The notes: generated from the letters alone by a model not told the origin. A DNA stretch of 64,000 nucleotides from Gemmata massiliana (GCF_901538265.1 NZ_LR593886.1:1054001-1118000); one strand, 5' to 3'; shown: positions 51,215 through 60,519, counted from the stretch's first letter. Numbers and translations: made by a program.

Positions 51215-51314
51215 TCGTCGCCCGGGCGGCCGCACCGGCGGCACCCGTTCCAACATATCTGCCGTCGGCCCGGCCGCCTCCCCGTTCTATCGAGATCACA
51301 ACGGAGGAGCCGTC

Positions 51315-51689
51315 ATGGCCATCAACTTCACCGTTGACGGGCCGGCTCGTTTGGTTCGTGCCACGGTGTCCGGTCCGACGAACGCCACCCTTGGGGAGTT
51401 CGAGAGCTTCCTCGACGCGCTGGTGGCCCACCCCGACTTCCGACGCGGGTTTGCTGTCCTCTATGATCGGCGGGCCGTTGCCGCCCCGCCCGACGACACC
51501 TTCATCCGCGCCGCCACGGAAGCGATCGAGCGGCGCGCCGCTCGGCTGAGCGGGTGCCGGTGGGCCGTGGTAATCGGCGATCAACCCGCCCTGAGCGTGG
51601 TCCACATGACGGCCCTGTTGGGTGAACGGGCCGGGGTCGAGGCGCGCCCGTTCTTCGCACCGGAGGACGCGCGGGCCTGGCTCGGCTGA
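51315..51689 (+). CDS. STAS/SpoIIAA-like hypothetical protein
   Basis: 124 residues: MAINFTVDGPARLVRATVSG, DALVAHPDFRRGFAVLYDRR, then a helix, CRWAVVIGDQPAL and ALLGERAGVEARPFF, EDARAWLG. The alternating strand-helix layout and length match SpoIIAA-like/STAS-like single-domain proteins. CGGAGGAG precedes the ATG. It follows the HSP20 operon and may belong to the same stress regulon. Confidence 0.7.
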   Translation: MAINFTVDGPARLVRATVSGPTNATLGEFESFLDALVAHPDFRRGFAVLYDRRAVAAPPDDTFIRAATEAIERRAARLSGCRWAVVIGDQPALSVVHMTALLGERAGVEARPFFAPEDARAWLG

Positions 51690-51751
51690 GGGTGAAGGCG
51701 ATTTGCGCCGTCGAATTTAAGGAGCGTGAACCGACAAACGAGGAGGGCGCC

Positions 51752-52060
51752 ATGAACGAGCGAATCGATCCCGTTGATGAAGCGTTGTTGGAATCGTTCC
51801 CCGCGAGTGACCCGCCGGCTTGGACGGTGGTCACCGGGGTCGGGGGACCGCGCGTGCCCGGCGAGGTCGTTTCCGAAGGACGGAAGCACGTGGTTTACGT
51901 CGAGGGCGGGCGCGGCGAGGCGCTGCGGCAGCACCTCGCTTCCAATGGCGTCGATGCGACGGTCGGCCCGGCGCCGGAAGGCCCTTACGAGCGCCTGGAG
52001 TCCACCGGGGCCGAAGCCCCCCAAAAGCTCCAGTCCGTCGTTGATCGGTGGGAGCAGTAA
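51752..52060 (+). CDS. Small acidic hypothetical protein, 102 aa
   Basis: Starts MNERIDPVDEALLESFPASDPPAW, a motif (DEALxESFPASDPPA) common at the N-terminus of small planctomycete and proteobacterial stress-associated proteins. The rest is a ferredoxin-like alternation (HVVYVEGGRGEALRQHL, ATVGPAPEG). GAGGAGGG precedes the ATG. Function unknown. Confidence 0.75.
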   Translation: MNERIDPVDEALLESFPASDPPAWTVVTGVGGPRVPGEVVSEGRKHVVYVEGGRGEALRQHLASNGVDATVGPAPEGPYERLESTGAEAPQKLQSVVDRWEQ

Positions 52061-52072
52061 CCGCTTGGGGCG

Positions 52073-52115
52073 ACCCGACGGTTCGGTGCCGAGGGATCGC
52101 GCCGAACCGTCGGGT
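52073..52115 (+). terminator. 14-bp-stem hairpin after the stress cluster
   Basis: ACCCGACGGTTCGG (52073-52086) pairs perfectly with CCGAACCGTCGGGT (52102-52115). It lies 13 bp after the stop, between convergent genes; no T-run. Confidence 0.65.
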
Positions 52116-52154
52116 ACCGGGCAGCGGCCTGATGCAAAATACTTCGTTCCCTCG

Positions 52155-53282
52155 TCACGTTTCTACGCCCCGAACCCTTCCGCCCGGGGCCTTCAGTTGG
52201 GCGACCAACTGACCCAGTGATGACCCGCCGGGCAAGCTCCGCGTGCCCCTCTTTAGCGCGTTATCGACCGTCAGCCACGTCTCGCCCGACCGCCCAGGAA
52301 TCGCCCCGGACCGGATGGCCGGCCACCGCCCGCACCGCCGGTAATGCGCCCGAAGCCACCGGAGGATCTGGTCACGGGTGAGTGGTGGCAGGTCGCCGGT
52401 GTTCCGCTTGCCGCGGCACCGGGCCAACAGCCGCGGCAGCGTGTCGCCTCCCGGGAGCCCACGGTTCCCGCGCGCCAGGGCCGAGTTCACCACCCGCCAT
52501 GTCTCATCGGGAGCCTCGGCGATCGGGCCGCTGTCTTCCGTCGGCCATTTTCCGGTGCGGGCCTTGTGCGCATCGGCCCAAGCGAGGATCTGCTTGCGCG
52601 AAAAGGCCGGAAGGTCGTCTGGGTGGAGGACGCCCCGGTGCGCGGCCAACAGCCGGGCGATCGAGCTGCCCGGGGGCAAGCCGCGTCGCCCCACCAGCAG
52701 GGCCATGTCGATTGCGGGCCACGACTCGCCTGGCGCGCCCGTGACCGGGCCGCACCAGCTCGACGGCCAGCGCCCGGTGCGGGCGTGATGCCGGTCCGCC
52801 CAGGAGAGAACGAGTTCGTGCGAGAGGGGCGGCAGGGCCATGTGATTGCGAACCCGGCGGCGGGTCGCCAGGAGTTGCGCCAGGGATGACCCGCCCCGCA
52901 ACCCACGGGCCCCGTCACGCAGCGCGCATTCCACGGCCAGCCACGTCTCGTCCGGTGTGTTCGGGATCGGCCCGGTCTCGTGCGTCGGCCAGTGGCCCGT
53001 CACCCGGTGGTGTTCGTCGGCCCAGCGGAGGATTTGGGTGACGCTTAAACGGGGCGGGTGCGTCTTGTTGCGCACGCCACGCCGGTCCCACAACAATTGG
53101 GCCAACGTTGTCCCGCCCGGGAGGCCACGATACCCCCGCTTGAGCCCCAAGCTCGCGGCCGCCCAGGTGAGGTCGGCCTGCTTGATCCGGCCGTCGTTCT
53201 CGTGCGGGTAGCGCCCCCGCCGGTCGTGGAAATCGTCCGCCCAAGCCAGGATCGCCTCAACGGTCAGGGGTGGTTTCGGCAT
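52155..53282 (-). CDS. Five-repeat protein, possibly helicase-associated-domain-like
   Basis: 375 residues made almost wholly of five tandem repeats of about 74 residues. Consensus: ILxWADxHxxRTGxWP, GPIxxAPDETWxxV, AL..G.RGLPGGSSLAxLL and an Arg-rich linker. The Trp-Ala-Asp start and G-x-W-P turn recall the helicase-associated (HA) DNA-binding repeat. The third Trp (ETW) and GLPGG are this family's own. Repeats one and five are the most diverged. Starts at the ATG 53282; no signal peptide. A DNA-binding role is inferred only from the resemblance. Confidence 0.78.
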   Translation of the reverse strand: MPKPPLTVEAILAWADDFHDRRGRYPHENDGRIKQADLTWAAASLGLKRGYRGLPGGTTLAQLLWDRRGVRNKTHPPRLSVTQILRWADEHHRVTGHWPTHETGPIPNTPDETWLAVECALRDGARGLRGGSSLAQLLATRRRVRNHMALPPLSHELVLSWADRHHARTGRWPSSWCGPVTGAPGESWPAIDMALLVGRRGLPPGSSIARLLAAHRGVLHPDDLPAFSRKQILAWADAHKARTGKWPTEDSGPIAEAPDETWRVVNSALARGNRGLPGGDTLPRLLARCRGKRNTGDLPPLTRDQILRWLRAHYRRCGRWPAIRSGAIPGRSGETWLTVDNALKRGTRSLPGGSSLGQLVAQLKAPGGRVRGVET

Positions 53283-53759
53283 GGCAGTGTACCGGGCGCA
53301 CCTCGGTGGTTCGGACGCATCACTTGTGACTCGGCGTCAGTTTCGCCCATTTCCGCGGCTGTGGCAATACACACGTTCTCTCGTTACCAAATTCTCGATG
53401 TGCGACGAAGCGCGTCCCTCCTGCCGACGAGACCGCCGGAATCAATTCGCCCGGTTGACCGTTGATACGCTCCAGTATCCGCGTTGAGTCCCCCTCCGTC
53501 GCCGTCGGCTGCCGTCACCGTGCCCTCGCCAAGGTTGGGGCACGGTGGCGGTGGCTAGAGGCGGCACTCCGAGGGGGACGATACTCCCCCTCTCGAACCC
53601 GAGGCGGATCCGAGCCGGCTCAGTCGCCTGAACCTGTATTTGAGACATCCGTGTGCTAGCCACGTGGCTTTACAAACACGGCCACGAGACGCAGCACGTC
53701 TTGTGCCAGTGTGCGTGCCTCGCCCTGGAGCGAGGCTCCTCGATCTGCCGTTGGGTGCA
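53283..53759. other. Intergenic, small hairpin only
   Basis: GCCTCGC-CCTGGA-GCGAGGC lies at 53717-53736, 24 bp after the stop of the next minus-strand gene, so it may end that transcript. Otherwise nothing. Confidence 0.45.
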
Positions 53760-54275
53760 TTACCTTTCTCTTTGGAACTCCAATTTCAGATTGCCCTCAA
53801 TGGTTGTCAGGGTGAGCGTGTCGCCAACGATCTCGTAGCGCCACTTCGAGTCGGGCATGAACCACGAGTCCATGACGATGTCGAGCCGCTTCCCCTCCAG
53901 GATTTGCCACTTGCCCTTGTGCGTTGCCAACGGCGCGTAAACGCGGTATTCGCCGTTCGCCAAGAACTCGTTGGTTTCGATACTGTTCCCCCACTTGCCG
54001 ACGATCCGCTGGGCGTCGGTGGGTTGCGCGCCCGGGCGGGGCGGCCGTCCCTGGACGGAGAGTGGTGTATCGTCGTCCGCCAGGAGCAGCACGAAACCGC
54101 CACCACAAAGGAGCAGAAGCGCCAAAAGGCACCCGGTCTCGCCGTATCCCCGGGCCTTCGGGCGCTCGGAGGTGAGACGGGGCGGCGGTGCCTCGATCGG
54201 GTAACCGCACTTCGGGCACGACGCGGCGCGGTCGGAGACCTCGAGCTGACAGTCGGGACAGTGGGTCAGTGCCAT
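53760..54275 (-). CDS. Zinc-ribbon, single-TM protein with a lipocalin-like C-terminal domain
   Basis: 171 residues from ATG 54275. The N-terminus CPDCQLEVSDRAASCPKCGYPI (two CxxC knuckles at about 6-9 and 20-23) is a zinc ribbon of the double-zinc-ribbon/YfgJ kind. A TM helix ETGCLLALLLLCGGGFVLLL follows near 43-62. The outer domain VGKWGNSIETNEFLANGEYRV, KGKWQILEGKRLDIV, TLTLTTIEGNLKLEF is the VGKW-type small beta-barrel seen in Gemmata secreted proteins. So topology is zinc ribbon in, barrel out. Confidence 0.8.
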   Translation of the reverse strand: MALTHCPDCQLEVSDRAASCPKCGYPIEAPPPRLTSERPKARGYGETGCLLALLLLCGGGFVLLLADDDTPLSVQGRPPRPGAQPTDAQRIVGKWGNSIETNEFLANGEYRVYAPLATHKGKWQILEGKRLDIVMDSWFMPDSKWRYEIVGDTLTLTTIEGNLKLEFQRER

Positions 54276-54330
54276 GTGTTGTCTCGCTTGGGTTGTTGGG
54301 CGACCTGCTACACAAATTTGTCGCTGGAAC

Positions 54331-55245
54331 TCACTCCAGTTCCGGTCCGCGATCCCGCCCTTTTCCCTCAGCCTTGCCCCGCGCTGCGGACCGGGCAAGG
54401 TCCCTCTCGAAGTCGGCCGCGTGATCCATCGTCGCGCGCGCGGCCCGGACCGCGTCGAAGTAGCCGCCCAACTCGGCCCGTCTCGCGCTCGCCTCATCGG
54501 GCGTTTGATGTAACCACTGCTCCGGCGCCTTCCCGTCGACGGCGTTAAACATGATCCGTAGGGGCGTTTGTTCGTCGAGTCCGAGTTCGGTGTAGCGCTC
54601 CCAATTGACCGCGGAGGCCAGGAGGGCCAGTTTGTCGTGGCGGCTCAGCCCGGCGAACGGCACCCCTTTGATCTCGCCGCTCACCATCGCCTCTTGCACG
54701 CGCTGGATCGCCCACCCGGAAATCAGTTCCTGGGTCGCCGCGAAGCTGGATTTGAGTTGTTCCACCGCTCGGACGAACTGCACGGAGTCCCGGAACTGAC
54801 GGAACTCGCTCATCGAACCGCTTCTCGGGGCGGGAGCCCCAGTGCTTGATTCCGTGGCATCGATGGTGGAACGAGAGGGGGCCTCTCGCGGTTCGACGTC
54901 GACCCACTCGGGCACCGGGTGCAGCGTCCGCGCCTGGGCCTCGGAAATCGCGCCGGTATTCAGGTCGGCAACGAGTGCCGTGGCGTCGATCAGGGCTTCG
55001 GCCGCCTCGTTCGTGTCCGGCTCGTCCCAGAAATGGATCTTGCACACTACGCGGTCTTCCGGCACGTTCCAGATGTTGTAAACGTCGTCTACCCCGTCCC
55101 GGTCGCGGACGGCGGTGTAGGTCGGCTCCGCTTCGCGCGTCGGCCGGCTCCCCTCCGATATGTTCCGTTCTGTGTCCGTAATTGGTGGGGATTCCACAGT
55201 TCGTATGATCCCCACCTTCTGCAACAGGTCGCGGAACTTGCTCAT
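54331..55245 (-). CDS. Hypothetical protein, 304 aa
   Basis: Starts MSKFRDLLQKVGIIRTVES. The first half is Glu/Asp-rich, with YNIWNVPEDRVVCKIHFWDEPDTNEAAEALIDA; the second half is helical, with FVRAVEQLKSSFAATQELISGW, GVPFAGLSRHDKLALLASAVNW and MDHAADFERDLARSAA near the end. No membrane segment or catalytic motif is recognised. GAGGAG precedes the ATG at 55245; the frame extends upstream without support. Its end lies 55 bp from the zinc-ribbon gene. Confidence 0.65.
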   Translation of the reverse strand: MSKFRDLLQKVGIIRTVESPPITDTERNISEGSRPTREAEPTYTAVRDRDGVDDVYNIWNVPEDRVVCKIHFWDEPDTNEAAEALIDATALVADLNTGAISEAQARTLHPVPEWVDVEPREAPSRSTIDATESSTGAPAPRSGSMSEFRQFRDSVQFVRAVEQLKSSFAATQELISGWAIQRVQEAMVSGEIKGVPFAGLSRHDKLALLASAVNWERYTELGLDEQTPLRIMFNAVDGKAPEQWLHQTPDEASARRAELGGYFDAVRAARATMDHAADFERDLARSAARGKAEGKGRDRGPELE

Positions 55246-55464
55246 GACTTGAGGGCTCCTCGGGTGCGGGCTCGGTTGCATCCGAATGTCGGGGCTGCAC
55301 GGTTCCCCTCCAGCACGCGTGCGAAAAATCGAGACGGCCCGGCACAATCCTTCGGGTAGGGGGCGCCGTGGCGGGAGCACGGTTCGGTGATCAGGCCACC
55401 GAGGGGCCGTCGGTCGCGCCGCTGGGCGACCAGGCCGCGGACGACGTGTAAGCCGGCGCGAGCG

Positions 55465-55734
55465 TCAGCCCGGTTCGAGGTGCAGCACGACGGCCGCAGT
55501 GTGGAGCGCCAGGGCGTCCCGGATCACCTGCTCGGTCGGCAATAGCGCCCCGATGGCCGCGACCGGTTCTCCGCGCCCGAGTGCGGCGTGGGCCTCGATC
55601 GCGGCCCGGCTCGCCTCGAGCAACTTACCCGCCAGGGCCGCGAGCACGACCGTGACGGGTTGAGCCGGGGTCCCCGTACTCGCCGTAAACGAGTCGCGGA
55701 CAAGCGCGGGCCGGGGGAAGGAATGTGAGGTCAT
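55465..55734 (-). CDS. Hypothetical protein, 89 aa, third gene of a coupled operon
   Basis: Starts MTSHSFPRPALVRDSF and is helical in its second half (VVLAALAGKLLEASRAAIEAH). GAGGAG precedes the ATG, which overlaps the stop of the previous gene (ATGA at 55734-55731). No family recognised. Confidence 0.6.
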   Translation of the reverse strand: MTSHSFPRPALVRDSFTASTGTPAQPVTVVLAALAGKLLEASRAAIEAHAALGRGEPVAAIGALLPTEQVIRDALALHTAAVVLHLEPG

Positions 55735-55913
55735 ACGGGTGCTCCTCGAATCGTGGGTGCGGAACCCGGCGTCGTGCCGGTGAACCACTCTTGCCACAGT
55801 TCCGCCCCGCGCGCCAGCACTTTCGTGTCGCGCGTTCGATACGCAAGGCCCTCCGGTTTTTGAGCGGTCGCGACGCCGCGGCGCACGTCGACGCACCTGT
55901 TTGCAGCGTTCAA
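55731..55913 (-). CDS. Hypothetical protein, 60 aa, middle gene of a coupled operon
   Basis: A TTG start overlaps the upstream stop (TTGA at 55913-55910), and the stop overlaps the next ATG. Contains GLAYRTRDTKVLARGAELWQEWF. Too short for a family call, but the double overlap and codon bias support translation. Confidence 0.5.
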   Translation of the reverse strand: MNAANRCVDVRRGVATAQKPEGLAYRTRDTKVLARGAELWQEWFTGTTPGSAPTIRGAPV

Positions 55914-56395
55914 TTCCCGACCGCCCGGTACGCGTCACGTACCCGCTCCAGAACCTCACCTTCCCGAGCCCGGGCGCGCAAGTGGTCGCAGTGTTCGCTC
56001 CGGGCGATGGACGCGACCAGGGCCCCAACGTTGCCCCGGGGCCAACTGCCGAAGAACGCGTGAAGGATCCGGGCGACCACGGCCTGGGCCAGATCCTCGG
56101 CGCTTTCGGCCGATTCGCCCGCGGCCCGGAACCGGTTCCGGGCGCGGTCCGCGATGAGCGGGAGCAGGCTCGTGACGGCGACCACCGTTACGAACCGCGG
56201 GAGCACACGCACGAGCTCGGTAAGGAACGGCGCCACCGCGGCACGCCGCTGGTCCCCGGTCAGGCCCAGTTCGGTGACGACCCGGCTGAACGCGGCCCAA
56301 CTCGAACGGATGATTGCCGCCCAGTTGATGGGCCTGTGCCCGGTCAGGTGCCGGGGAACAAGAAGTGAACCCAGTGCGACAACGAGAGCGTTCAC
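55910..56395 (-). CDS. Small protein with a sigma-region-2-like end, first gene of a coupled operon
   Basis: 161 residues from a GTG behind GAGGA. A hydrophobic N-terminus (NALVVALGSLLVPRHL) and a hydrophobic helix FVTVVAVTSLLPLIAD precede EDLAQAVVARILHAFF, VGALVASIARSEHCDHLRARAREGE. That last block echoes ECF sigma region 2 (EDLxQ...L...F......WL..IAR....D.LR...R). There is no region 4, so it cannot be a complete sigma factor. It is divergent from the ECF gene at 56962. Confidence 0.5.
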   Translation of the reverse strand: MNALVVALGSLLVPRHLTGHRPINWAAIIRSSWAAFSRVVTELGLTGDQRRAAVAPFLTELVRVLPRFVTVVAVTSLLPLIADRARNRFRAAGESAESAEDLAQAVVARILHAFFGSWPRGNVGALVASIARSEHCDHLRARAREGEVLERVRDAYRAVGN

Positions 56396-56961
56396 GGGAG
56401 ATCCTCGGGTAGAACGGCCGACGCCGGGGTCGGCGGGGCGCACCGGTGCCGGTACCGCGCCCACAGCGGAGCGGCCGGGTTCGGTGCCGGAATATTCAGG
56501 GGCCAAACGATCGGAAGAAAGCCTGGTACGGCCCACCGGCTTACCGATGCCGAGGGGGACCGCTCGGACACGGGAATTTTTTCCGCCCGTCGCGCACCAA
56601 GATCTCGCGCCGGGGTACCGCCCAGTTCGATACCTCACGGGTGCGGGTTCAAAGGCGAGGACGCAGGATTCCCCGCAATGGGGCAGTTTCGCATCCCTAG
56701 CGTCGGGTCTGCCGATAAAACGGCGAGCCGCGCCGGTGCGCTCGACGAATTCAAAAAATGATCGGTTTCGGTTCGGTGTGTGTCGAGGCGACGGTTCGCA
56801 AATTGTGATAAAATATCAAGCTGAAGAAATAGAGAAAATTACTCTTGCAAGATATTTCGCGGGGCCAACAAAATGGGTGAAACACCAAACGCGCGAGTGG
56901 GTCGTGTCGACTGATTGGGTATGGGGCGGGATTTCCAGGGCGCGGGAGCAGACGAGGCCGC
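56396..56961. other. Divergent intergenic region
   Basis: 566 bp between the two divergent operons. It includes an AT-richer stretch at 56750-56870, the probable promoter area. No supported gene. Confidence 0.45.
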
Positions 56962-57534
56962 ATGGAACCGGAACGGTACGAGGAGCTCCGCGACGGGCTC
57001 AAGCGCGGGTGTTCCGAGGCGTGGCGCGAGTTTACCGCCGCGGTGCTTGGGCCCGTGGCCGTGTTCTTCCGCGCGGCGCTTCGGGGGGAGGAGTTGGTCG
57101 AGGACCTGACCAACGAGACCGTGCGCCGGCTCCTGGAGCACGCGGACGTGCTGGATCGGGCGTTCCCGGAACTCCTGGCCTGGGTCCAACGCGTGGCCCG
57201 GAACCTGGTCCTCGACGGGCACCAGGCCCGGGCCCGGTGGCGCCGGGCCGCGGACGTGCAGCGGGTCCGTTTGCTCCGAGCCGGGCACGAGCCGCCGCCC
57301 GGGGTGGGAGAAGGCACGGGAGATACGATTGGGCGACTGTGGAGCGCCCTCGAGCGGCTCCCTGAGCACTACCGGCTGGTGCTGGTGTTGTGCTACGTGC
57401 AGGGGCACTCGCACGAGGAGATTGCCGGCGCGCTGGGCATGTCCGTTTCGGCCGTGAACTCGCGCTTGTTCGCGGCCCGCCGGGCACTGCGCGAAGCGTT
57501 GGGGACCGATCCTCGTGCCCCTGAAGCCTCGTGA
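56962..57534 (+). CDS. ECF-type RNA polymerase sigma factor
   Basis: 190 residues. Region 2: SEAWREFTAAVLGPVAVFF, EELVEDLTNETVRRLLEHAD, LLAWVQRVARNLVLDGHQAR (the WVxRVARNLxLDxxR core). Region 4: LERLPEHYRLVLVLCYVQGHSHEEIAGALGM (LPEHYR, then SHEEIAGALG) and VNSRLFAARRALREAL. Its TGA overlaps the next gene's GTG. The Ser/Thr kinase two genes down fits the planctomycete arrangement in which an ECF factor is controlled by a kinase instead of a classical anti-sigma. Confidence 0.93.
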   Translation: MEPERYEELRDGLKRGCSEAWREFTAAVLGPVAVFFRAALRGEELVEDLTNETVRRLLEHADVLDRAFPELLAWVQRVARNLVLDGHQARARWRRAADVQRVRLLRAGHEPPPGVGEGTGDTIGRLWSALERLPEHYRLVLVLCYVQGHSHEEIAGALGMSVSAVNSRLFAARRALREALGTDPRAPEAS

Positions 57535-58343
57535 CCGAGCAGTACCGAAACCCGAGGAACATCGGTATGACACCCGATCGCGACGACCTGCTCGCGCCCG
57601 AGCTCCGGACCGCGTTCGTGGGACTGCGAACCCGGCTAACCGCACATCTCGACCCGACCGGATTGGACGCGCTGGCCGAGCGCTGCGCGCGGGCGGTGCG
57701 GGCTCGGGTCGGAGCCGAAGTGCCGGTCCCCACCGGCGCCGCGGTACACGAAGTCGCCGGGCGTGAGGAACCGGTCGCTCTGCACCCGGCTCCCAACTCC
57801 GCGACCGCGGGCGCGACCCGCAGCAACACGACCGATACCGCGCAGTTCGGAAACGATGCTGCGCACGTATCGGCCCCCGAGCCGGTCGTGCGTGCGGTTC
57901 TCGCCGCCTCGCTCGAGCGGGCGGTCGAACAGATCGTGACGGGGCCGGGCGGGGAAGGCGCGTTTCCCGGGCTCGACGCGCGCGAGGCCGGGGCGCGACG
58001 GGCCCTGGGTCGATCCGTCGTGGCGCGGCTCCTGGGGACCGACCGGCTCCCGCGCGCCTGGGCCACGGTCGTTTGGCCCCTGGTCGCGGGCGCGATCCGC
58101 GGGTTCTTGGCCCGTCGCGACGAAAAGCAGCCCGGCGAACCGGGTGTGCCCGCCTGGTCCGCGGTAGACCGTCAGTGGTGCGCGGCGGTTCAGACCGATC
58201 CGGTCGGTGCGGAGGTTCTGGCACTGCGCGCGTTCGCCGGTCTGAGTTGGGACGACATTGCGGTGTTGACCGGCCGGGAGCGGTCCGAGGCCGCCCGGGC
58301 TTACCAGCGGGTCGAGCACGCGGTGTTCGCCCCACGCGCGTGA
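57531..58343 (+). CDS. Sigma-factor-associated protein with region-4-like C-terminus
   Basis: 270 residues from a GTG that overlaps the ECF stop (GTGA). The middle is Ala/Arg-rich helical. The C-terminal 60 residues, CAAVQTDPVGAEVLALRAF then GLSWDDIAVLTGRERSEAARAYQRVEHAVF, read like a sigma region 4 helix-turn-helix that has lost its region 2. It may modulate the ECF factor or bind the promoter with it. The start could also be the ATG at residue 13 (57567). Confidence 0.68.
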   Translation: MTEQYRNPRNIGMTPDRDDLLAPELRTAFVGLRTRLTAHLDPTGLDALAERCARAVRARVGAEVPVPTGAAVHEVAGREEPVALHPAPNSATAGATRSNTTDTAQFGNDAAHVSAPEPVVRAVLAASLERAVEQIVTGPGGEGAFPGLDAREAGARRALGRSVVARLLGTDRLPRAWATVVWPLVAGAIRGFLARRDEKQPGEPGVPAWSAVDRQWCAAVQTDPVGAEVLALRAFAGLSWDDIAVLTGRERSEAARAYQRVEHAVFAPRA

Positions 58344-58392
58344 AATCCGAAGTACTGCTGACTCCCATATCCGTGGTACCGAGGAGCGAAGC

Positions 58393-60519
58393 ATGGTGCA
58401 CCGAACGGGAAACGAGAGTGCCGTCGAACCCCGGAACGACGGGATCGCTGGAGGAGCGGACCTCGCACGCGACTGGTCGCGCCTCGTGGGGACCGGTGGC
58501 GAACCCGCCCCGGATTCGCGCACACGTGCGGCGGAAACCGGTACCGGGCTCGAGGGTCGTGGCGTGTACCGGCTGACCGCGTGCCTCGGTGCGGGCGGGT
58601 TCGGTGAGGTGTGGCGCGCCGAGCAGGTCGAACCGGTCGCCCGCGCGGTGGCGGTCAAGCTGATCCGCCCGGGCCTCAGATCGGCGGGCGTTCTGGCCCG
58701 GTTCGGGGCCGAGCGCCGGGCCCTGGCCCGGATGACCCATCCGAACATCGCGCGCGTGTACGATGCTGGGACGGCGGGCGACGGGCGACCGTTTTTTGCG
58801 ATGGAACTGGTCGAGGGCGGGGTGCCCGTGACCGCGTACTGTGACGCGCACGCGCTGAACATCCGGGCCCGGTTGGAGCTGTTCTTGCCCGTGTGCGCGG
58901 CCCTGCACCACGCGCACCAGAAGGGGCTCATCCACCGGGACGTAAAGCCGTCCAATGTGCTGATCGGGCCGGGGGAGGGGAGCCCGGTACCCAAGGTGAT
59001 CGACTTCGGCGTGGCCAAAGCGCTGGGGGACACGTGGGAAACTGGGGAGCAACTGACGGTGGCCGGGGAGGTGGTCGGAACGCCCGCTTATATGAGTCCC
59101 GAACAGGCCCGGGCCGGCGGCGATGTGGACGTGCGGAGCGACGTCTACGGGCTCGGCGCGTTGCTCTATGACCTGCTCGCCGGGAGCCCGCCGTTCGTGG
59201 TCGCCGCGGGAACTCACCCGGCAAACGTGTTCGACATGATCGGCGCGTTCGAGGTGCCGGCACCCGCCACCCGGCTCGGGGCCGAATCATCTGAAGCTCG
59301 GGCCACGCTGGCGGCCCGGCGAGGGACCGAACCGGGGAGTTTGCTCCGGAGCTTGCGGGGAGAGTTGGAATGGGTCGTGCTGCGCGCCCTCGCGCGTGAC
59401 CCGGCCGAGCGTTATTCGGATGCCGAGGCGCTGGCTGCAGATGTGCGCCGGTATTTGAGGGACGAACCGGTTGCGGCGGCCCCGCCGTCGATCCGGTATC
59501 GGGTCCGTAAGTGGGTGCGCCGGCACCGGCGCGCGGTATCGGTGCTGGCGGTGATTCTGTTCGGCGCGGCGGGGTACGCGGGGGCCGAGTACCGGACCGC
59601 CGCGCGCACCCGCTTCGTGGAGCGGGAAGGGCCGGCCGAGATGTTGGCCGCGTGGGAGGAACCGCCGCAGACGCGCCTGGCCCGACTGGAACCGCTCCGC
59701 GCGCGCCTCGACCAGCACGCGCCCGCGCCGCGCGAGCGCACCTGGTCCGTGCTCCTGGACCTGATGATCGGGTTCGCCCGGCACTTGCAGGGTGACGACG
59801 CGAGGGCCCGGGATGCGTTCACCGTTGCTCTGACGGAGTTGGAGGGGCGAGTGGAACCGGACCCGCAGCACCGCGCGGCGCGACAATTATTGCTGCAGTT
59901 GGGTTACGCGGCCCGGGCCGTGGCTCACGAGGGCCTGGCCCGCCGGTCGCTACCGATCGAGACCACGCTGGGACCCGAACGCATGCCGGACCGGGCCACG
60001 GTCGCCGCCGGTGCCGCCGATTTCGCCTGGTGCTACGCGGATCTGGAGCGCACCCGCTCCTTGCGCGCTACGGGCGGGTGGATCCTGGGCGCACGCGACA
60101 CGGAGCAGCTCCTCAATTCGGCCGAGGCGGCGCGTGGGCTGGTGCTGGCGCGCACCCGTTTTTACCTGGTCAAGGGGCTGCTGGAGCGCGGGCACTGGGA
60201 GGAGACGCTTCATGTGGCGCGGATCTTGGACCGATGTGACACGCTTATGGCCGGGGAAGGGCACTATGATGTCGCGTGTGCATTCGCGGTGGCCTACGGT
60301 CACACCAAGAACACAGACGACGCCGACCGGGCGGTGAAACACCTGCGTGCGGCGCGCCAGCTGGGGTTCGGCAGGGACGCGGTTCAGGCCGCGATGGGCA
60401 CCATCCGGGGTAGCTTGAAGAGCCATTTGGCTAACGATCTCGATGTAAACTCGCTGCGCCATCACCCGGATTTCATAGTGTTCGAAAAGCAACTGGGCGC
60501 GGATGCTGCTACGAGATAA
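58393..60519 (+). CDS. Pkn-type Ser/Thr protein kinase with one TM segment
   Basis: 708 residues. Kinase domain about 59-330: Gly-loop LGAGGFGEVW (65-74), invariant Lys89 (AVKLIRP), HRDVKPSN with Asp183, DFGVAK at 204-209, and the activation-loop end GTPAYMSPEQ. A TM helix VSVLAVILFGAAGYAGAEY lies about 383-401; the 300-residue extracytoplasmic C-terminus is helical but without clear TPR repeats. By context it probably phosphorylates the ECF factor or its partner. AGGAGCG precedes the ATG. Confidence 0.95.
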   Translation: MVHRTGNESAVEPRNDGIAGGADLARDWSRLVGTGGEPAPDSRTRAAETGTGLEGRGVYRLTACLGAGGFGEVWRAEQVEPVARAVAVKLIRPGLRSAGVLARFGAERRALARMTHPNIARVYDAGTAGDGRPFFAMELVEGGVPVTAYCDAHALNIRARLELFLPVCAALHHAHQKGLIHRDVKPSNVLIGPGEGSPVPKVIDFGVAKALGDTWETGEQLTVAGEVVGTPAYMSPEQARAGGDVDVRSDVYGLGALLYDLLAGSPPFVVAAGTHPANVFDMIGAFEVPAPATRLGAESSEARATLAARRGTEPGSLLRSLRGELEWVVLRALARDPAERYSDAEALAADVRRYLRDEPVAAAPPSIRYRVRKWVRRHRRAVSVLAVILFGAAGYAGAEYRTAARTRFVEREGPAEMLAAWEEPPQTRLARLEPLRARLDQHAPAPRERTWSVLLDLMIGFARHLQGDDARARDAFTVALTELEGRVEPDPQHRAARQLLLQLGYAARAVAHEGLARRSLPIETTLGPERMPDRATVAAGAADFAWCYADLERTRSLRATGGWILGARDTEQLLNSAEAARGLVLARTRFYLVKGLLERGHWEETLHVARILDRCDTLMAGEGHYDVACAFAVAYGHTKNTDDADRAVKHLRAARQLGFGRDAVQAAMGTIRGSLKSHLANDLDVNSLRHHPDFIVFEKQLGADAATR

